A stretch of 64,000 nucleotides of DNA from an uncultured Desulfovibrionaceae bacterium (GTDB lineage Bacteria; Desulfobacterota; Desulfovibrionia; Desulfovibrionales; Desulfovibrionaceae): the NCBI GenBank assembly GCA_944325195.1, contig CALUZB010000017.1, forward strand, positions 1-64,000, read 5' to 3'. A program made the position numbers and the translations under genes. The notes beneath the pieces are model-generated. The model was not told the DNA's origin, searched no databases, and worked only from the letters and a program-made list of their open reading frames with translations. Below, piece by piece: positions 15,694-26,009 of this stretch. Numbering within the stretch: the first letter of the stretch is position 1; every line of letters begins with the position of its first letter.

Positions 15694-18318
15694 ATGCCGC
15701 ATTCAGGGCACAGTTCAGTTAATGTAGAGGGCCTGATTCAGATTTCGGAAAAGGAAACCGGCCGCCGCCACCCCAGAGGCGTCCCTTATTATACCATGCT
15801 GGGCGTGGCTCTGGCCTGGGCCCTGTTTCAGTTGTGGATCATCTCGCCCTTACCCTTCACTTTCGGGGTGGGGGTGTTCAACGCCACGGCAGTGCGCTCG
15901 CTGCACCTGGCGTTTGCGATTTTTCTGGCCTATATCAGTTTCCCGATGCTCAAATCCATGCGCATGGATCACATTCCGCTGCTCGATTGGGTGCTGGCGT
16001 TTTCCGCCGCGTTTTGCGCATCGTATCTTTATCTGTTTCAGAGTTATCTGATCACCCGGGCGGGCAGCCCCACCCCTGTGGATATCGTGGTGTCGGTAGT
16101 CGGCGTGCTGCTGCTGCTGGAAGCCACCCGCCGGGTCATGGGCTTTCCCATGACCGTAGTGGCCGCGCTGTTCCTGCTCTATGTTTTTCTGGGGCCTTAC
16201 GCCCCGGATCTGATCGCCCACCGCGGGGCCAGTCTGTCCCGGGCGGCCTCGCAAATCTGGCTCACCCAGGAGGGGGTGTTCGGCGTGCCGCTGGGCGTGT
16301 CGGTTGATTTCGTGTTCATGTATGTGCTGTTCGGGGCCATGCTGGAGCGGGGCGGGGCCGGGAATTATCTCACCACCCTGTCATTCGCGCTGCTGGGGCA
16401 TTTCCGGGGCGGCCCGGCCAAAGCGGCGGTAGTGGCCTCGGGCCTGCACGGGCTGATTTCCGGCTCGTCCATTGCCAACGTGCTGACCTGCGGCCCGGTA
16501 ACAATCATGCTGATGAAGAAAGTGGGCTTTTCCGCGGAAAAGGCCGGGGCCGTGGAAGTGGCGGCGGGCTCCAACGGGCAGATCATGCCGCCGGTAATGG
16601 GCGCGGCCGCCTTTCTGATGATTGAGTATATCGGAATGCCCTACGAGCAGTTGATTAAACACGCCTTCCTGCCGGCTGTGCTGGCCTATGCTTCGTTGCT
16701 GTATATCGTGCATCTGGAGGCCTGCAAATTGAACATGCAAAGCGTGCCCCGGCGCACCCCGGCCCACTGGCAGTTCATCGGGTTGCTGCTTTCCCTGTCT
16801 GCCCTGATTATTCTGGCGGGCGTGGCCTATTTCCTTACTTTCTGGATTCCGGAAGTGTTCGGGGGCGCGGCCGGGCTGGTGTTCGCCCTGCTTTTGGCCG
16901 GGGTGTATTTCGGGCTGCTGTTTCTGTCCACCCGCTATCCGGAACTGCCGGAAAAGCCCGATGTGGATATGGACCGTCTGCCGCCGGTGCTGTCCACCCT
17001 GCTGTCGGGTATTTACTTCATGCTGCCCATTGCCACGCTGGTGTGGTGTCTGATGATTCTGAAGCTTTCGCCCGGGCTGGCCGCGTTTTACGCCTGTATG
17101 CTCATGGCCCTGATCCTGCTTACCCAGAAACCCATTCTGGCCTGGTTGCGCAAAAAACCGCTGCAACCGGCTTTGCGACAGGGTGGGGCTGCCCTGTTCA
17201 CCAGCCTGATTTCCGGCTCGCGCAACATGGTGGGCATTGCCCTGGCCACGGCCACAGCCGGGATTATTGTGGGTTCGGTCAGTCTTACCGGCATCGGTCA
17301 GGTGTTGGCCGCGGTGGTGGAAACCGTCTCCATGGGCATTCTGCCGCTGGTGCTGGTGCTTACCGCGGTGCTGGCCCTGATTCTGGGCATGGGGCTTCCC
17401 ACCACAGCCAACTATATCATCGTCTCCACCCTGCTTGCGCCGGTGATTTATAATCTGGCCGCGGCCAACGGGCTGGCCGTGCCCCTGGTGGGAGTGCACC
17501 TGTTCTGCCTGTATTTCGGGGTAATGGCCGACGCCACCCCGCCGGTGGCGCTGGCCGCGTTTGCCGCCTCGGGCATTTCGGGCGGCGATCCGTTCAAAAC
17601 CGGTCTGCAGGGCTTTTTCTACGAAATGCGCACCGCCATTCTGCCGTTTGTGTTCGTATATAATCCGGAAATTCTGCTGATCGGCATTCGGTCGGCCGGG
17701 CATCTGATCTGGGTGATCTTCACCGCTACTCTGGCCTGTCTGTGCTTTGCCTCAGTAACCCAGCGCTATCTGCTCACGCGCACACGCTGGTGGGAAACGG
17801 CGCTGCTGATTGCGGCCATGATTGTGCTGTTCCGCCCCGGCCTGCTCCAGGACTTGATTTATGAGCCCTATGACCGTTACCCGGCCTCAGAGGTGTTGAG
17901 CCGGGTGGAAATGATGCAACCCGGCCAGACCATGCGTCTGCTGGTGCACAGCGATAACGGCGAAGCAGCGCGCGAACGGGTGCTGGCTTTTGAGGTTGCC
18001 GAGGGCGACGCGGTGGAGCGCCTGCAGCAGTTGGGCCTGACGGTGCGCCCCGAGGGCGACGAGTTGCTGATTGACGACGTGGGGGTTAAGAGCCGGGCCG
18101 AGGAACTGGGGCTTGATTTTATGGACGACAACCGGATTACCGGGGTGGAGCTGGCGGCGGAGCGGCCGGATACGGACCTGTTCAGTATTCCCGGGGTGCT
18201 GATCTTCTTCGGGATCTTCCTGATCCACCGCTTCCGGCGCAAGCGCGAGCGTGAACGGGCGGCAGTCGGGGGCGGAAGGGCGGACACGTCCGTAAATCTG
18301 GAGTCGTCGGCGAACTGA
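15694..18318 (+). CDS. TRAP transporter fused permease (4TM/12TM) with DUF3394 C terminus
   Basis: Inner-membrane Na+-coupled (by analogy) solute importer that takes ligand from the TAXI binding protein upstream. The 874-residue protein has about 16-18 hydrophobic segments. The DctM-type core includes FVFMYVLFGAMLERGG, the SGSSIANVLTCG loop, AGSNGQIMPPVMGAAAF and a second GMGLPTTANYIIVSTLLAP repeat. A soluble acidic region near residues 740-830 and one last transmembrane helix form a DUF3394-type tail. The ATG at 15694 follows AAAAGG; an in-frame TTG at 15688 is less likely. Gene order SBP then fused permease is normal, but the 1-kb gap is not. Confidence 0.95.
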   Translation: MPHSGHSSVNVEGLIQISEKETGRRHPRGVPYYTMLGVALAWALFQLWIISPLPFTFGVGVFNATAVRSLHLAFAIFLAYISFPMLKSMRMDHIPLLDWVLAFSAAFCASYLYLFQSYLITRAGSPTPVDIVVSVVGVLLLLEATRRVMGFPMTVVAALFLLYVFLGPYAPDLIAHRGASLSRAASQIWLTQEGVFGVPLGVSVDFVFMYVLFGAMLERGGAGNYLTTLSFALLGHFRGGPAKAAVVASGLHGLISGSSIANVLTCGPVTIMLMKKVGFSAEKAGAVEVAAGSNGQIMPPVMGAAAFLMIEYIGMPYEQLIKHAFLPAVLAYASLLYIVHLEACKLNMQSVPRRTPAHWQFIGLLLSLSALIILAGVAYFLTFWIPEVFGGAAGLVFALLLAGVYFGLLFLSTRYPELPEKPDVDMDRLPPVLSTLLSGIYFMLPIATLVWCLMILKLSPGLAAFYACMLMALILLTQKPILAWLRKKPLQPALRQGGAALFTSLISGSRNMVGIALATATAGIIVGSVSLTGIGQVLAAVVETVSMGILPLVLVLTAVLALILGMGLPTTANYIIVSTLLAPVIYNLAAANGLAVPLVGVHLFCLYFGVMADATPPVALAAFAASGISGGDPFKTGLQGFFYEMRTAILPFVFVYNPEILLIGIRSAGHLIWVIFTATLACLCFASVTQRYLLTRTRWWETALLIAAMIVLFRPGLLQDLIYEPYDRYPASEVLSRVEMMQPGQTMRLLVHSDNGEAARERVLAFEVAEGDAVERLQQLGLTVRPEGDELLIDDVGVKSRAEELGLDFMDDNRITGVELAAERPDTDLFSIPGVLIFFGIFLIHRFRRKRERERAAVGGGRADTSVNLESSAN

Positions 18319-18574
18319 CCCCGCCCGCAAAACCGGATCAGGCAGCGGAGCGCTCAATCTGACTTGTAAACCAACGGGCCGGACAAGGCGGGCGTTCGGG
18401 AACAGGGGCATGCGTTAAGCCCGGGCGTGGAATACCGCAGGCTCCGACGGCGGGTATCGGCGTCTCAGCCCGGCCGGGCTCAGCTTGTCGCCGCGCTTAT
18501 GTTGCTGTCCGCGGGGGTTGGTGTCGTGCCCGTTTTGACTTCTGCCCGAATCGCGCTTGCCGCCCCAGCCCGTT

Positions 18575-20650
18575 TCATGTCCTGCAACCCACTGTAGCCA
18601 AAATCCGGGCGGCCCGGTGCCGGTAAGTGTGCTCGGTTTGCAGCAGGCGTTGCCAGGCGGCGCGCAATTCCGCGCTCAACGCCGGGTGGGCGAGCAACTC
18701 GCGGGCCAGTTCGCCGATTTGTCCGGGCGTGCGCCAGACAATGGGGGCAGTGAGTTCCGGGGGGAAAATCTCCAGGCCGGGGGTGTTGTCGGTCAGGCAG
18801 ACGGCTCCGGCCGCCCAGGCGTCAAAATGGCGCTGGTTCAGCCCGGCCGGTAAAAGCAGACTGGTGCTGGACAGGACGATGCGGGCCGCGGCGTAAATTT
18901 GGGGCAGAGCGGTGTAATAATCCTGCGGCGGCTCCAGACGCCCGGCCAGCTCCGGCACTTGCTCCAGCCACTCCGCATTGCCGAACACCCGGAAGGACAG
19001 GCCGCTGTGCAAACCGGCCCTGACCGCCGCGCTCCGCCAGGCCAGCGAGCAGCACTCCGCCCCCAGCCCGGCCGCGCGCACCGCCTGTCCCGGCCACAGT
19101 TGCTCCGGCGTAAGCCCAAGCTGCTCCTGCCACCAGTTGAAATGGCGGGGGGAGCCGGCGGCGGTGTCGTGCAGGGCCCGCTCCAGGCGGGCTGGCTCCA
19201 GCTTTACGGCCGCAAAGAATCTGTCGCGCCCGGGAAACTGACTGCGCCCGGCAAACACCAGGTCACAAAGCGGCGGACGCTTGTCGGGCCGGAACAGGCC
19301 GGGAAAAACCGCCAGGGGCAGATGCTGCGCCCGGATGCAACCGGCGGCGTGCAGGGCGGGAAGAAACGAGGCGTCGGTAACGAACAGGTGGAGCTGTTTC
19401 CAGAATGGTGCGCGCAAACCGCTGAGCAGATGCCAGGGATTGTCCACACACCAGGTTGCGGCCGGAATGCCCAACTCCGCCAGCAGATAAAACAGCTCGC
19501 CGAACGGATCGAACCCGGCCAGGTTGAGGCTGATGAACAGGCCGGGGCGGCACGCGCGCAGGATTTGCGGGAAACAGCGCAACGCCGCTTGCGGCTCCAC
19601 CCGCAGCACCTGCAGCCCCAGACTCTGAAAGGCCCATTCCAATTCCCGGGTGAGCAGACCGCGTTCGCTCGCGGCCAGCACAACCGCCGGGGGCCGGGTG
19701 CGGCCGGTTGAGGGGCCGGGGGCGGCAGAGCGGGAGGCGGGTTTTTCTGTTGCCTGCTCCCCACCGCTGCGAGCGTGGAATAAGCCGACGCGGGCGGACG
19801 AGCCGGGGACGGCCGGAGCAGCGGCGTCCGTGGCGTTCGTGAGGGCGATAGTTGCGGCGTCCGTGGCGTTCGCGGGAGTGGTAGTTGCGGCGGTTTGAGT
19901 AGCGGTTGCGGCGGCCGGGGGAGCGGCAGTGAAATCCGTCCGGCCCGTCTCCCCCGTCTCCCCAAGAAGTCTGCCATGCCCCAAGAAGTCCGCCGTTCCT
20001 GAACAGCCCGTTTCTCCGTGAAGTCCGCCCTGTCCGAAAAGTCCGTCCCGTCCCATTTCCCGTTCCGGTTCCCGTCCCAGCGCCCGGGCCTGCACTTGGG
20101 CCAGAAGCGGGCCGTAAAAGGAGGGAAACAGCCGGAGAGCCGGGCGGTAAATCAGGGGCAGGGGAGCGCTGTTAAGCAGGGAGTTCACTGCTTCCGGGGG
20201 CAGCGGCGTCCAGGCGTCGGGAATTTGCGCGCGTTGTTCCGGCGGCAGTTGGGCCAGAAACGCGGGGGCGTCGCAATAAAAGACGCGCCTGGAAGCGGCG
20301 TTTTCCGGCTCCGGCAGAGCCGCCAGTAACTCTGCGGCGGTGCGCGGCTGCGGCCCCAGCCCGATAAACAGCACGGCCACTTCTGTCGGGGGCGTCCCAC
20401 CCGGTTCTGTCCGGCCATTGTCGTCCGGCCCGCTCCCCCCGGCCGGTTCTGCTTGGGCGTCCCGCCCGATTTTGTCCGGGCGTTCCGCTTGATTTTGTCC
20501 CGACATGGCTGTTCCGCCCGCGTTTCCGTCCGCCCGGGCGCGCCCCGCAAGCAGAGCCGGAGCCGGGTTGCCCCCGGCGCTCATGAACTGTTCCAGCCCG
20601 TCCGGGGCGGTCTGCAGCAGGCCGATTTCGTTTTTAATGCGTAAATTCAA
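18575..20650 (-). CDS. CgeB-like glycosyltransferase with large low-complexity insert
   Basis: A 691-residue predicted cytoplasmic glycosyltransferase of the CgeB/DUF3880 type often found with flagellin or surface glycosylation. The recognisable part begins near residue 320. It includes a segment with AATWCVDNPWHLLSG, the donor-domain region DLVFAGRSQFPGRDRFF, and a C-terminal LNQRHFDAWAAGAVCLTDN block typical of GT-B retaining enzymes. Residues about 195-310 are Gly/Thr/Ala-rich repeats (LFGQGGLHGETG, FLGHGRLLGETG, ATDAA units). The start is TTG at 20650 with a strong GGAGG six bases upstream. It faces rlmE divergently. Donor and acceptor are unknown. Confidence 0.8.
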   Translation of the reverse strand: MNLRIKNEIGLLQTAPDGLEQFMSAGGNPAPALLAGRARADGNAGGTAMSGQNQAERPDKIGRDAQAEPAGGSGPDDNGRTEPGGTPPTEVAVLFIGLGPQPRTAAELLAALPEPENAASRRVFYCDAPAFLAQLPPEQRAQIPDAWTPLPPEAVNSLLNSAPLPLIYRPALRLFPSFYGPLLAQVQARALGREPEREMGRDGLFGQGGLHGETGCSGTADFLGHGRLLGETGETGRTDFTAAPPAAATATQTAATTTPANATDAATIALTNATDAAAPAVPGSSARVGLFHARSGGEQATEKPASRSAAPGPSTGRTRPPAVVLAASERGLLTRELEWAFQSLGLQVLRVEPQAALRCFPQILRACRPGLFISLNLAGFDPFGELFYLLAELGIPAATWCVDNPWHLLSGLRAPFWKQLHLFVTDASFLPALHAAGCIRAQHLPLAVFPGLFRPDKRPPLCDLVFAGRSQFPGRDRFFAAVKLEPARLERALHDTAAGSPRHFNWWQEQLGLTPEQLWPGQAVRAAGLGAECCSLAWRSAAVRAGLHSGLSFRVFGNAEWLEQVPELAGRLEPPQDYYTALPQIYAAARIVLSSTSLLLPAGLNQRHFDAWAAGAVCLTDNTPGLEIFPPELTAPIVWRTPGQIGELARELLAHPALSAELRAAWQRLLQTEHTYRHRAARILATVGCRT

Positions 20651-20858
20651 GCAGCACCTCCGGAAACAACGCTAATCATACAGGCATTCAAGGTTCAGCG
20701 CTTGGGTATTCGACTTCAGCTCCGCCGCACCCCCGGCCCGCGCATCTGCTCCCGCTCCGTCCCCCCAGATATTGCTTGGCCTTGAGCCCGGTTTGTAGTA
20801 AATAACCTGTTTGCACTGGATTTGCAAAGCAATTTCGATTTGTCGCGCACTGGTCAAT

Positions 20859-21452
20859 ATGAAAAAGTATCGTGATTATTACTTCTTAAAGGCCAAGCAG
20901 GAGAATTACCCGGCCCGCTCGGTATATAAACTGAAGGAGATGGACAAACGGTTCAGACTGCTTCGCCCCGGCTTGCGCGTGCTGGATCTGGGGGCGGCCC
21001 CCGGCTCGTGGAGTCTGGGCGCGGCCGAGAAAATCGGCCCGGCTGGGCTGGTGCTGGCCGCCGATATTCAGAACACGGCCACCCCGTTCCCGGAAAACGT
21101 GATCTTCATGCAGGAAGACGTGTTTGCGCCCAGCCCGGCTTTCAGCGCGGCCCTGGCGGAACACGGCCCGTTTGACCTGGTGATGAGCGACATGGCCCCG
21201 TTCACCACCGGCAACAAGCTTACCGACCAGTCCCGCTCATACGATTTATGCGTGCAGGCCCTGGAATGCGCCCGGCGGCACCTCTTGCCCGGCGGGAACT
21301 TCATCGTGAAGATCTTCATGGGCCCGGATGTGCAGGAATACTTAGTGACCTTGCGCAAGTATTTTGATAAGGTACAGGGCTTCAAGCCGCAAAGTTCCCG
21401 CTCCGAAAGCAAGGAAATCTTTTATCTGGGGCTGGGCTTCAAGGCGGGCTGA
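20859..21452 (+). CDS. rlmE: 23S rRNA (uridine-2'-O)-methyltransferase RlmE
   Basis: Methylates the ribose of U2552 in the 23S A-loop. The 197-residue protein has the FtsJ fold: N-terminal YRDYYFLKAKQENYPARSVY, the SAM motif LDLGAAPGSWS, MSDMAP with the catalytic aspartate, and FIVKIF carrying the second catalytic lysine. I start at MKKYRDY (20859), where family members begin; the frame is open further upstream. The next gene, yebC, starts 93 bases after its stop. Confidence 0.95.
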   Translation: MKKYRDYYFLKAKQENYPARSVYKLKEMDKRFRLLRPGLRVLDLGAAPGSWSLGAAEKIGPAGLVLAADIQNTATPFPENVIFMQEDVFAPSPAFSAALAEHGPFDLVMSDMAPFTTGNKLTDQSRSYDLCVQALECARRHLLPGGNFIVKIFMGPDVQEYLVTLRKYFDKVQGFKPQSSRSESKEIFYLGLGFKAG

Positions 21453-21545
21453 TTGCTTTAAGCCGAACCGGAAATTCAGTTAATTGTTGACCGCAAAGGG
21501 TCAACGGAAGGCGTTGCCTTCAAATGGAAGCCAGAAGGAGGAAAC

Positions 21546-22286
21546 ATGGCTGGTCATAGTAAATGGGCTAACATCCAACACAGGAAATCCCGTCAGGATG
21601 CCAAAAAAGGCAAGGAATTCACCAAAGCGGCCAAGGAAATCATTCTTGCGGCCAAAAACGGTGGAGACCCCGCCAGCAACTCCCGTTTACGCACCGCCAT
21701 TGCCGCGGCGAAAGCGGTGAACCTGCCTAAAGACAAAATCGACGCCGCCATTCGCAAGGGCACCGGCGAGGACGCGGGCGGCGATTTGTTCGAAACCCAC
21801 TATGAGGGCTACGGCCCGGGCGGGGTGGCCATTCTGGTGCAGGTGGCCAGCGACAACAAAAACCGGATTGTGGCCGAGGTGCGTCATACTCTGTCGAAAA
21901 ACGGCGGGGCCATGGGCGAGGCCGGTTCAGTGGCCTGGATGTTCGACAGCAAGGGCGTGCTTACCTTTGACGCGGCTAAATATAATGAAGAGCAGATTAT
22001 GGAAATCGGCCTGGAGCACGGCGCTGAAGACGTGAGCGAGGAAGACGGAATTATTGAGGTGATTGCCGCCCCGTCCGATTTTGAAGCGGTGCGCGCCGCC
22101 TTTGAAGCGGCCGGTCTGGAAATAAGCAGTGCCGAGCTGACCATGCTTCCCAAGAATATGGTGGAAGTGGACGCGGAAAACGGCCGCAAGTTGCTCAAGC
22201 TGCTCGACGCCCTGGAAGATAACGACGACGTGCAGAACGTATATTCCAACGCCGATCTGCCCGACGAGGTGTTGGCGGAAATCTAG
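21546..22286 (+). CDS. YebC/PmpR-family protein
   Basis: Member of the YebC family, described as a transcriptional regulator (PmpR) and more recently as a translation factor that helps ribosomes at polyproline stretches. The 246-residue protein opens with [20 protein letters not shown], the family hallmark, and continues with [19 protein letters not shown] and a [11 protein letters not shown] segment. A very strong GAAGGAGG precedes the ATG. It lies upstream of the ruv genes, a common order. A polyproline-related role would be interesting here given the many Pro/Ala-rich inserts in this genome. Confidence 0.97.
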   Translation: MAGHSKWANIQHRKSRQDAKKGKEFTKAAKEIILAAKNGGDPASNSRLRTAIAAAKAVNLPKDKIDAAIRKGTGEDAGGDLFETHYEGYGPGGVAILVQVASDNKNRIVAEVRHTLSKNGGAMGEAGSVAWMFDSKGVLTFDAAKYNEEQIMEIGLEHGAEDVSEEDGIIEVIAAPSDFEAVRAAFEAAGLEISSAELTMLPKNMVEVDAENGRKLLKLLDALEDNDDVQNVYSNADLPDEVLAEI

Positions 22287-22997
22287 CGGGTCTGCCCGAT
22301 GCGGGCATGGATAACCCGGCGGCGCCGATGTTGTGGCGGCGCTTGCCCGATGTTGTGGCGGCGGCAAGCCGACGGCGTTCGTCGGATTGCCTGAACTGAT
22401 TGTCGTCCGGCGGCTTGGCGGTCTGATCGTCCGCCGGGTCGCCGGGTTATCCGGACGGCTGCTTACCTGGAGTCCGGGTTGCCTGAACCGCTTGTATGTC
22501 TGAACACCGACTTGTCTGAAGTCCAGGTTGTCCGGGCTTCCTTGCTTTTCGGCTCGCGCCCCCGGCCGGGGCGAATGCAGCGGGGAGAAACCGGGTTCTT
22601 GTTGCACGGAAAGGGCGGTTGGCGCGCCCGGCCGGGCGCGTCGGCTTGAAGGCGGCGGGCCGCCGACGCCTGAGGCGCTGAACGCCGCGTTGCTCCGGTT
22701 ACTTGCAGCAGCGCTTCCTCAGTCGCCGCGCTGTTGTCCTCATCATTATATTATGGAGGGCACAGCCGCCAAACGGCATAAACACGGCTTGAACAGCGAC
22801 CAAACGGCGCAAGGCAGCGGCGCTGTTCTCAAGGGTAAGGCCCGAAAACCCGCCACACGCGGCAAGCTGCCGGTTCATGCCACTGCCGTATCGGTTTGCC
22901 GTGCGCGGCGAACAGCGCGTTCTCACCCGCCCGGCAGAATCTTCAGATCGCTCAATGCCGCCGGGTTTTGAGCTGAGATTGCATAAGGACACGCATT
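22287..22997. other. Gene-free spacer between yebC and ruvC
   Basis: No supported gene. It contains a 17-bp direct repeat, CCGATGTTGTGGCGGCG, at 22325-22341 and 22347-22363, followed by about 150 bases of quasi-repeats built from GTCTGAA, GCCTGAA and GTCCGG words. Confidence 0.5.
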
Positions 22998-23681
22998 TTG
23001 CATAAACCGTTTTGTTCACCTGCAATGCCCGTTGAAGCGGCGGGCAACGCTTTGCAAGCAGCGGGCGACTCTGAACCGGTTGCCGCTCCGCGCCGGACAG
23101 GCGCCTCAAAACCGGCTTCCGCCCCTGCATCGGCGTCTGTTTCGCAAGCGGGCGTCGGCCCGCGACAACCGCCAGGCTCCGCCGGGATTGTGGTCATCGG
23201 CATAGACCCGGGCTCCGCCTGCACCGGCTGGGGAGTGGTGCGCGAGGCCGGGGGCGTGCTCAGCCTGGTGGATTGCGGGGCCATTCGGGCCCGGGGCGCG
23301 GATTTTTCCGCCCGCGTCGGCGAGATCTTTCTGCGTCTGTCCGAGCTGCTCACCCGCACCCGTCCGGCCGAGGCCGCGATTGAAGATGTGTTTTCCGGTA
23401 AAAGCGTGGCGTCCGCGCTCAAGCTGGGGCAGGCGCGCGGGGCAGCGGTGGCGGCCTGTGCCCTGCACGCACTGCCGGTGTTCAATTACCCGCCCACCCA
23501 GGTCAAGCAGGCCCTGGTGGGAGTGGGCCGGGCCGAAAAAGAGCAGGTCAGCTTCATGGTGGGGCGGCTGTTGAATATCCGCCCGGACTGGCCCGCCGAT
23601 ACCGGCGACGCTCTGGCCGTGGCCATCTGTCATCTGAACCAGCGCCGTTTTGCCCGTCTGACCGCCCAGGCAAAGGGCTGA
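22998..23681 (+). CDS. ruvC: Crossover junction endodeoxyribonuclease RuvC with N-terminal extension
   Basis: Resolves Holliday junctions together with RuvAB. The catalytic core begins at IVVIGIDPGSACTGWG and includes AIEDVFSGKS and GDALAVAICH, which carry acidic active-site residues. The best start is TTG at 22998 with AAGGA eight bases upstream. This adds about 64 Ala/Pro/Ser-rich residues before the core. A GTG at 23190 would give a family-standard protein but has only a weak ribosome binding site. Length is 227 residues from TTG, about 163 from GTG. The neighbours ruvA and ruvB complete the resolvasome. Confidence 0.93.
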   Translation: MHKPFCSPAMPVEAAGNALQAAGDSEPVAAPRRTGASKPASAPASASVSQAGVGPRQPPGSAGIVVIGIDPGSACTGWGVVREAGGVLSLVDCGAIRARGADFSARVGEIFLRLSELLTRTRPAEAAIEDVFSGKSVASALKLGQARGAAVAACALHALPVFNYPPTQVKQALVGVGRAEKEQVSFMVGRLLNIRPDWPADTGDALAVAICHLNQRRFARLTAQAKG

Positions 23682-24121
23682 AATTGAGGCGGCGGAACAG
23701 CCTGGTCTTCCGGGCAGACTTGCTTTCGCAACCGGGTTTTCCCTTTTGCCCCCTTGCAGCGCTGGCTTGCTGTGGGGACGAATTTGCGTTACAAGAGAAC
23801 TTACAGCAGCGGCGTAAGGCCCCAGGCAATGCGGGAGCAACGTCTCCCGGCAGCGGGCGCGGCTCTTAACCTTAGTTACATCTGCCCCCCCCCCGGAAGC
23901 GCCGCCAGGGCCCGGACTGAGGGGGTTGCCGCGGATTGTGAACAGCGTCCGGGCCGCAAACCGCAAACCGTGTCCGGCCGGTTGGCGTAGCCGTCCCCAG
24001 CCGTCCCGCCGCGCGTGAACAGCCCCGCAGACCGCGGGCCTGAGGCGGTTTGCCGGAGAGTGCGGCCGCGTTCCAACCCGGGCAGGCCCGTCCGTCTGTG
24101 CGGAAAAAGCAGGAAGAAGAA
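23682..24121. other. Spacer between ruvC and ruvA
   Basis: About 440 bases with no gene that I can support, unusually long for this cluster. Confidence 0.45.
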
Positions 24122-24727
24122 GTGATTGCATATCTCAGCGGCGTTATCGGCGAAAAACTCGAACAGGGCTGTGTGCTGCTCACCGACAGCGGCGTGGGCT
24201 ATGAGGTGCATCTGCCCGGCCACACTCTGGCCGGGTTGCCGGGCCGGGGCGAGCGCGTGGAATTGTTTGTGTGCACGGTGGTGCGCGAAGACGCTATTGA
24301 GCTGTTCGGGTTTGCCAGTTGGGATGAGCGTCAGACCTTCATCACCCTCACGTCCATTTCCAAGGTGGGGGCCAAAACCGGCAACGCCATTTTAAGCCTG
24401 TTCCGCCCCGACGATTTGCGCCGGATTGTGGCGGAAGACGACTGGCTCATGCTCACCCAGGTGTCGGGTATCGGCAAGAAAACCGCACAGCACATCTTTC
24501 TGGAGTTGAAATACAAGCTCGCCGCCGCCCCCGGCATAGCGGCCGTAAGCGGGTCCGGTCAGAGTCTGCTGTTTAAGGATGCGCTCACCGGACTGACCAA
24601 TCTGGGCTACGACGAGCAGGAAGCCGGTTCCGCCCTGCAGGAAGTGTTGGCCGCCGAGCCCGATCTGGATGTCGGCGAGGCCTTGCGCGCCGCCCTGAAG
24701 CTGCTGGCCCGGCGCAAGCTGGCTTGA
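24122..24727 (+). CDS. ruvA: Holliday junction DNA helicase subunit RuvA
   Basis: Binds four-way junctions and loads RuvB. The 201-residue protein begins at the GTG at 24122 (M-I-A-Y-L-S-G in translation), with AGGA seven bases upstream; a longer frame from 24050 is unlikely. It has the N-terminal OB fold, helix-hairpin-helix segments including [13 protein letters not shown], and the C-terminal domain [15 protein letters not shown] that contacts RuvB. Length is standard. Confidence 0.96.
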   Translation: MIAYLSGVIGEKLEQGCVLLTDSGVGYEVHLPGHTLAGLPGRGERVELFVCTVVREDAIELFGFASWDERQTFITLTSISKVGAKTGNAILSLFRPDDLRRIVAEDDWLMLTQVSGIGKKTAQHIFLELKYKLAAAPGIAAVSGSGQSLLFKDALTGLTNLGYDEQEAGSALQEVLAAEPDLDVGEALRAALKLLARRKLA

Positions 24728-24959
24728 GCGGGCCCGGGAGCGGCGGACGGACAGGAAGAAGCGCGGCGCAGGCAGCGGACGCGGGTTGAGCGGCGCCGCA
24801 TTGGGAAAAACGCGGCGTCGGCAGACTGAAAATCACGGGCCGTCCGGGTGCAATGCAAGGAACGGGTAAGCGCTGGCGGGCGCGGGTCCGGGCGTGGGCG
24901 GAAGCGGGCCGGGCTTGGGAAAACACGCGAACAGCTTGAACAGGAATCGGGTCACCTTA

Positions 24960-25922
24960 ATGGAAGTATTCTCCCCGGCGGAGGAAAATATCCGCCCCCA
25001 CTCGCTGGACGAGTTTATCGGTCAGGACGACTTGCGGGCCAATCTCAAGGTCTATCTGTCGGCCGCCCTGGAACGCCGTCAGGCTATGGATCATACCCTG
25101 TTCTACGGCAATCCCGGCTTGGGGAAAACCACCCTGGCCCAGATTATGGCCGCGGAACTGGGGGTGAACTTGGTGTCCACTTCCGGGCCGGTGCTCGAGC
25201 GCAGCGGCGATCTGGCCGCGGTACTGACCAATCTGGGCCCGAACGACCTGCTGTTCATTGATGAAATCCACCGGATGCCCCCGGCCGTGGAAGAGGTGCT
25301 TTATCCCGCCCTGGAAGATTTCAAACTCGATCTGGTCATCGGGCAGGGCCCGGCCGCGCGCACGGTGAAAATTGACCTTGAGCCGTTCACCCTGGTGGGG
25401 GCCACTACCCGCATCGGTCTGCTTTCTTCGCCCTTGCGCGACCGTTTCGGGGTGATCTTGCGCATGGAGTATTATCAGCCGGAAGAGCTGGCCCGCATTG
25501 TCAAACGGGCCGCCAAAATTCTGGGCGTGCCCATTTCCGAGGCCGGGGCCCTGGAAATCGGGCGGCGGGCCCGCGGCACCCCCCGCATTGCCAATCGTCT
25601 GTTGCGCCGGGTAAGCGACTTTGCTGTGGTGGAGGGCGACGGAGTGGTGGGGGCTGAGGCCGCGGCCAAGGCCCTGGAGCGCATGGACGTGGACGAGTCG
25701 GGCCTGGATCAGATGGACAGAAAGCTGCTGACCGTGCTGATTGAGCATTACGGCGGCGGCCCGGCCGGGCTGAAAACTCTGGCTGTGGCCTGTTCGGAAG
25801 ATGTGCGCACCCTGGAGGAGATTTACGAGCCCTATCTGATCCAGTGCGGATTTCTGAAGCGCACCCCGCGCGGACGCATGGCCACGGCCAAGGCCTACCG
25901 GCATCTGAATCTGCCGGACTAG
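24960..25922 (+). CDS. ruvB: Holliday junction branch migration ATPase RuvB
   Basis: AAA+ motor driving branch migration. The 320-residue protein has DEFIGQDDL, Walker [10 protein letters not shown], Walker [11 protein letters not shown], the [11 protein letters not shown] hairpin region, sensor 1 GATTRIG, and the SPLRDRFG arginine finger, then a winged-helix C terminus ending in [17 protein letters not shown] chose the ATG at 24960, matching the family N terminus; a GTG at 24894 extends the frame without conserved sequence. It lies 232 bases after ruvA. Confidence 0.96.
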   Translation: MEVFSPAEENIRPHSLDEFIGQDDLRANLKVYLSAALERRQAMDHTLFYGNPGLGKTTLAQIMAAELGVNLVSTSGPVLERSGDLAAVLTNLGPNDLLFIDEIHRMPPAVEEVLYPALEDFKLDLVIGQGPAARTVKIDLEPFTLVGATTRIGLLSSPLRDRFGVILRMEYYQPEELARIVKRAAKILGVPISEAGALEIGRRARGTPRIANRLLRRVSDFAVVEGDGVVGAEAAAKALERMDVDESGLDQMDRKLLTVLIEHYGGGPAGLKTLAVACSEDVRTLEEIYEPYLIQCGFLKRTPRGRMATAKAYRHLNLPD

Positions 25923-26009
25923 AGCGCCGGGCGGGCGGCGGCAGCCGGGCCGTTTGGACCGGGTAGTGGAAGGTTTTCGGCCGCAAAGCTTCAAACTTGA
26001 AGGTGGTAT

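Noticed and set aside
16381..17703. 440-codon minus-strand frame inside the TRAP permease
   Set aside because: It is the mirror frame of a clear membrane protein gene, His/Gln/Gly-rich as expected for such shadows.
22528..22971. 147-codon frame between yebC and ruvC
   Set aside because: Arg/Ala/Pro-rich, no homology recognised, overlapped by equally long frames on the other strand.
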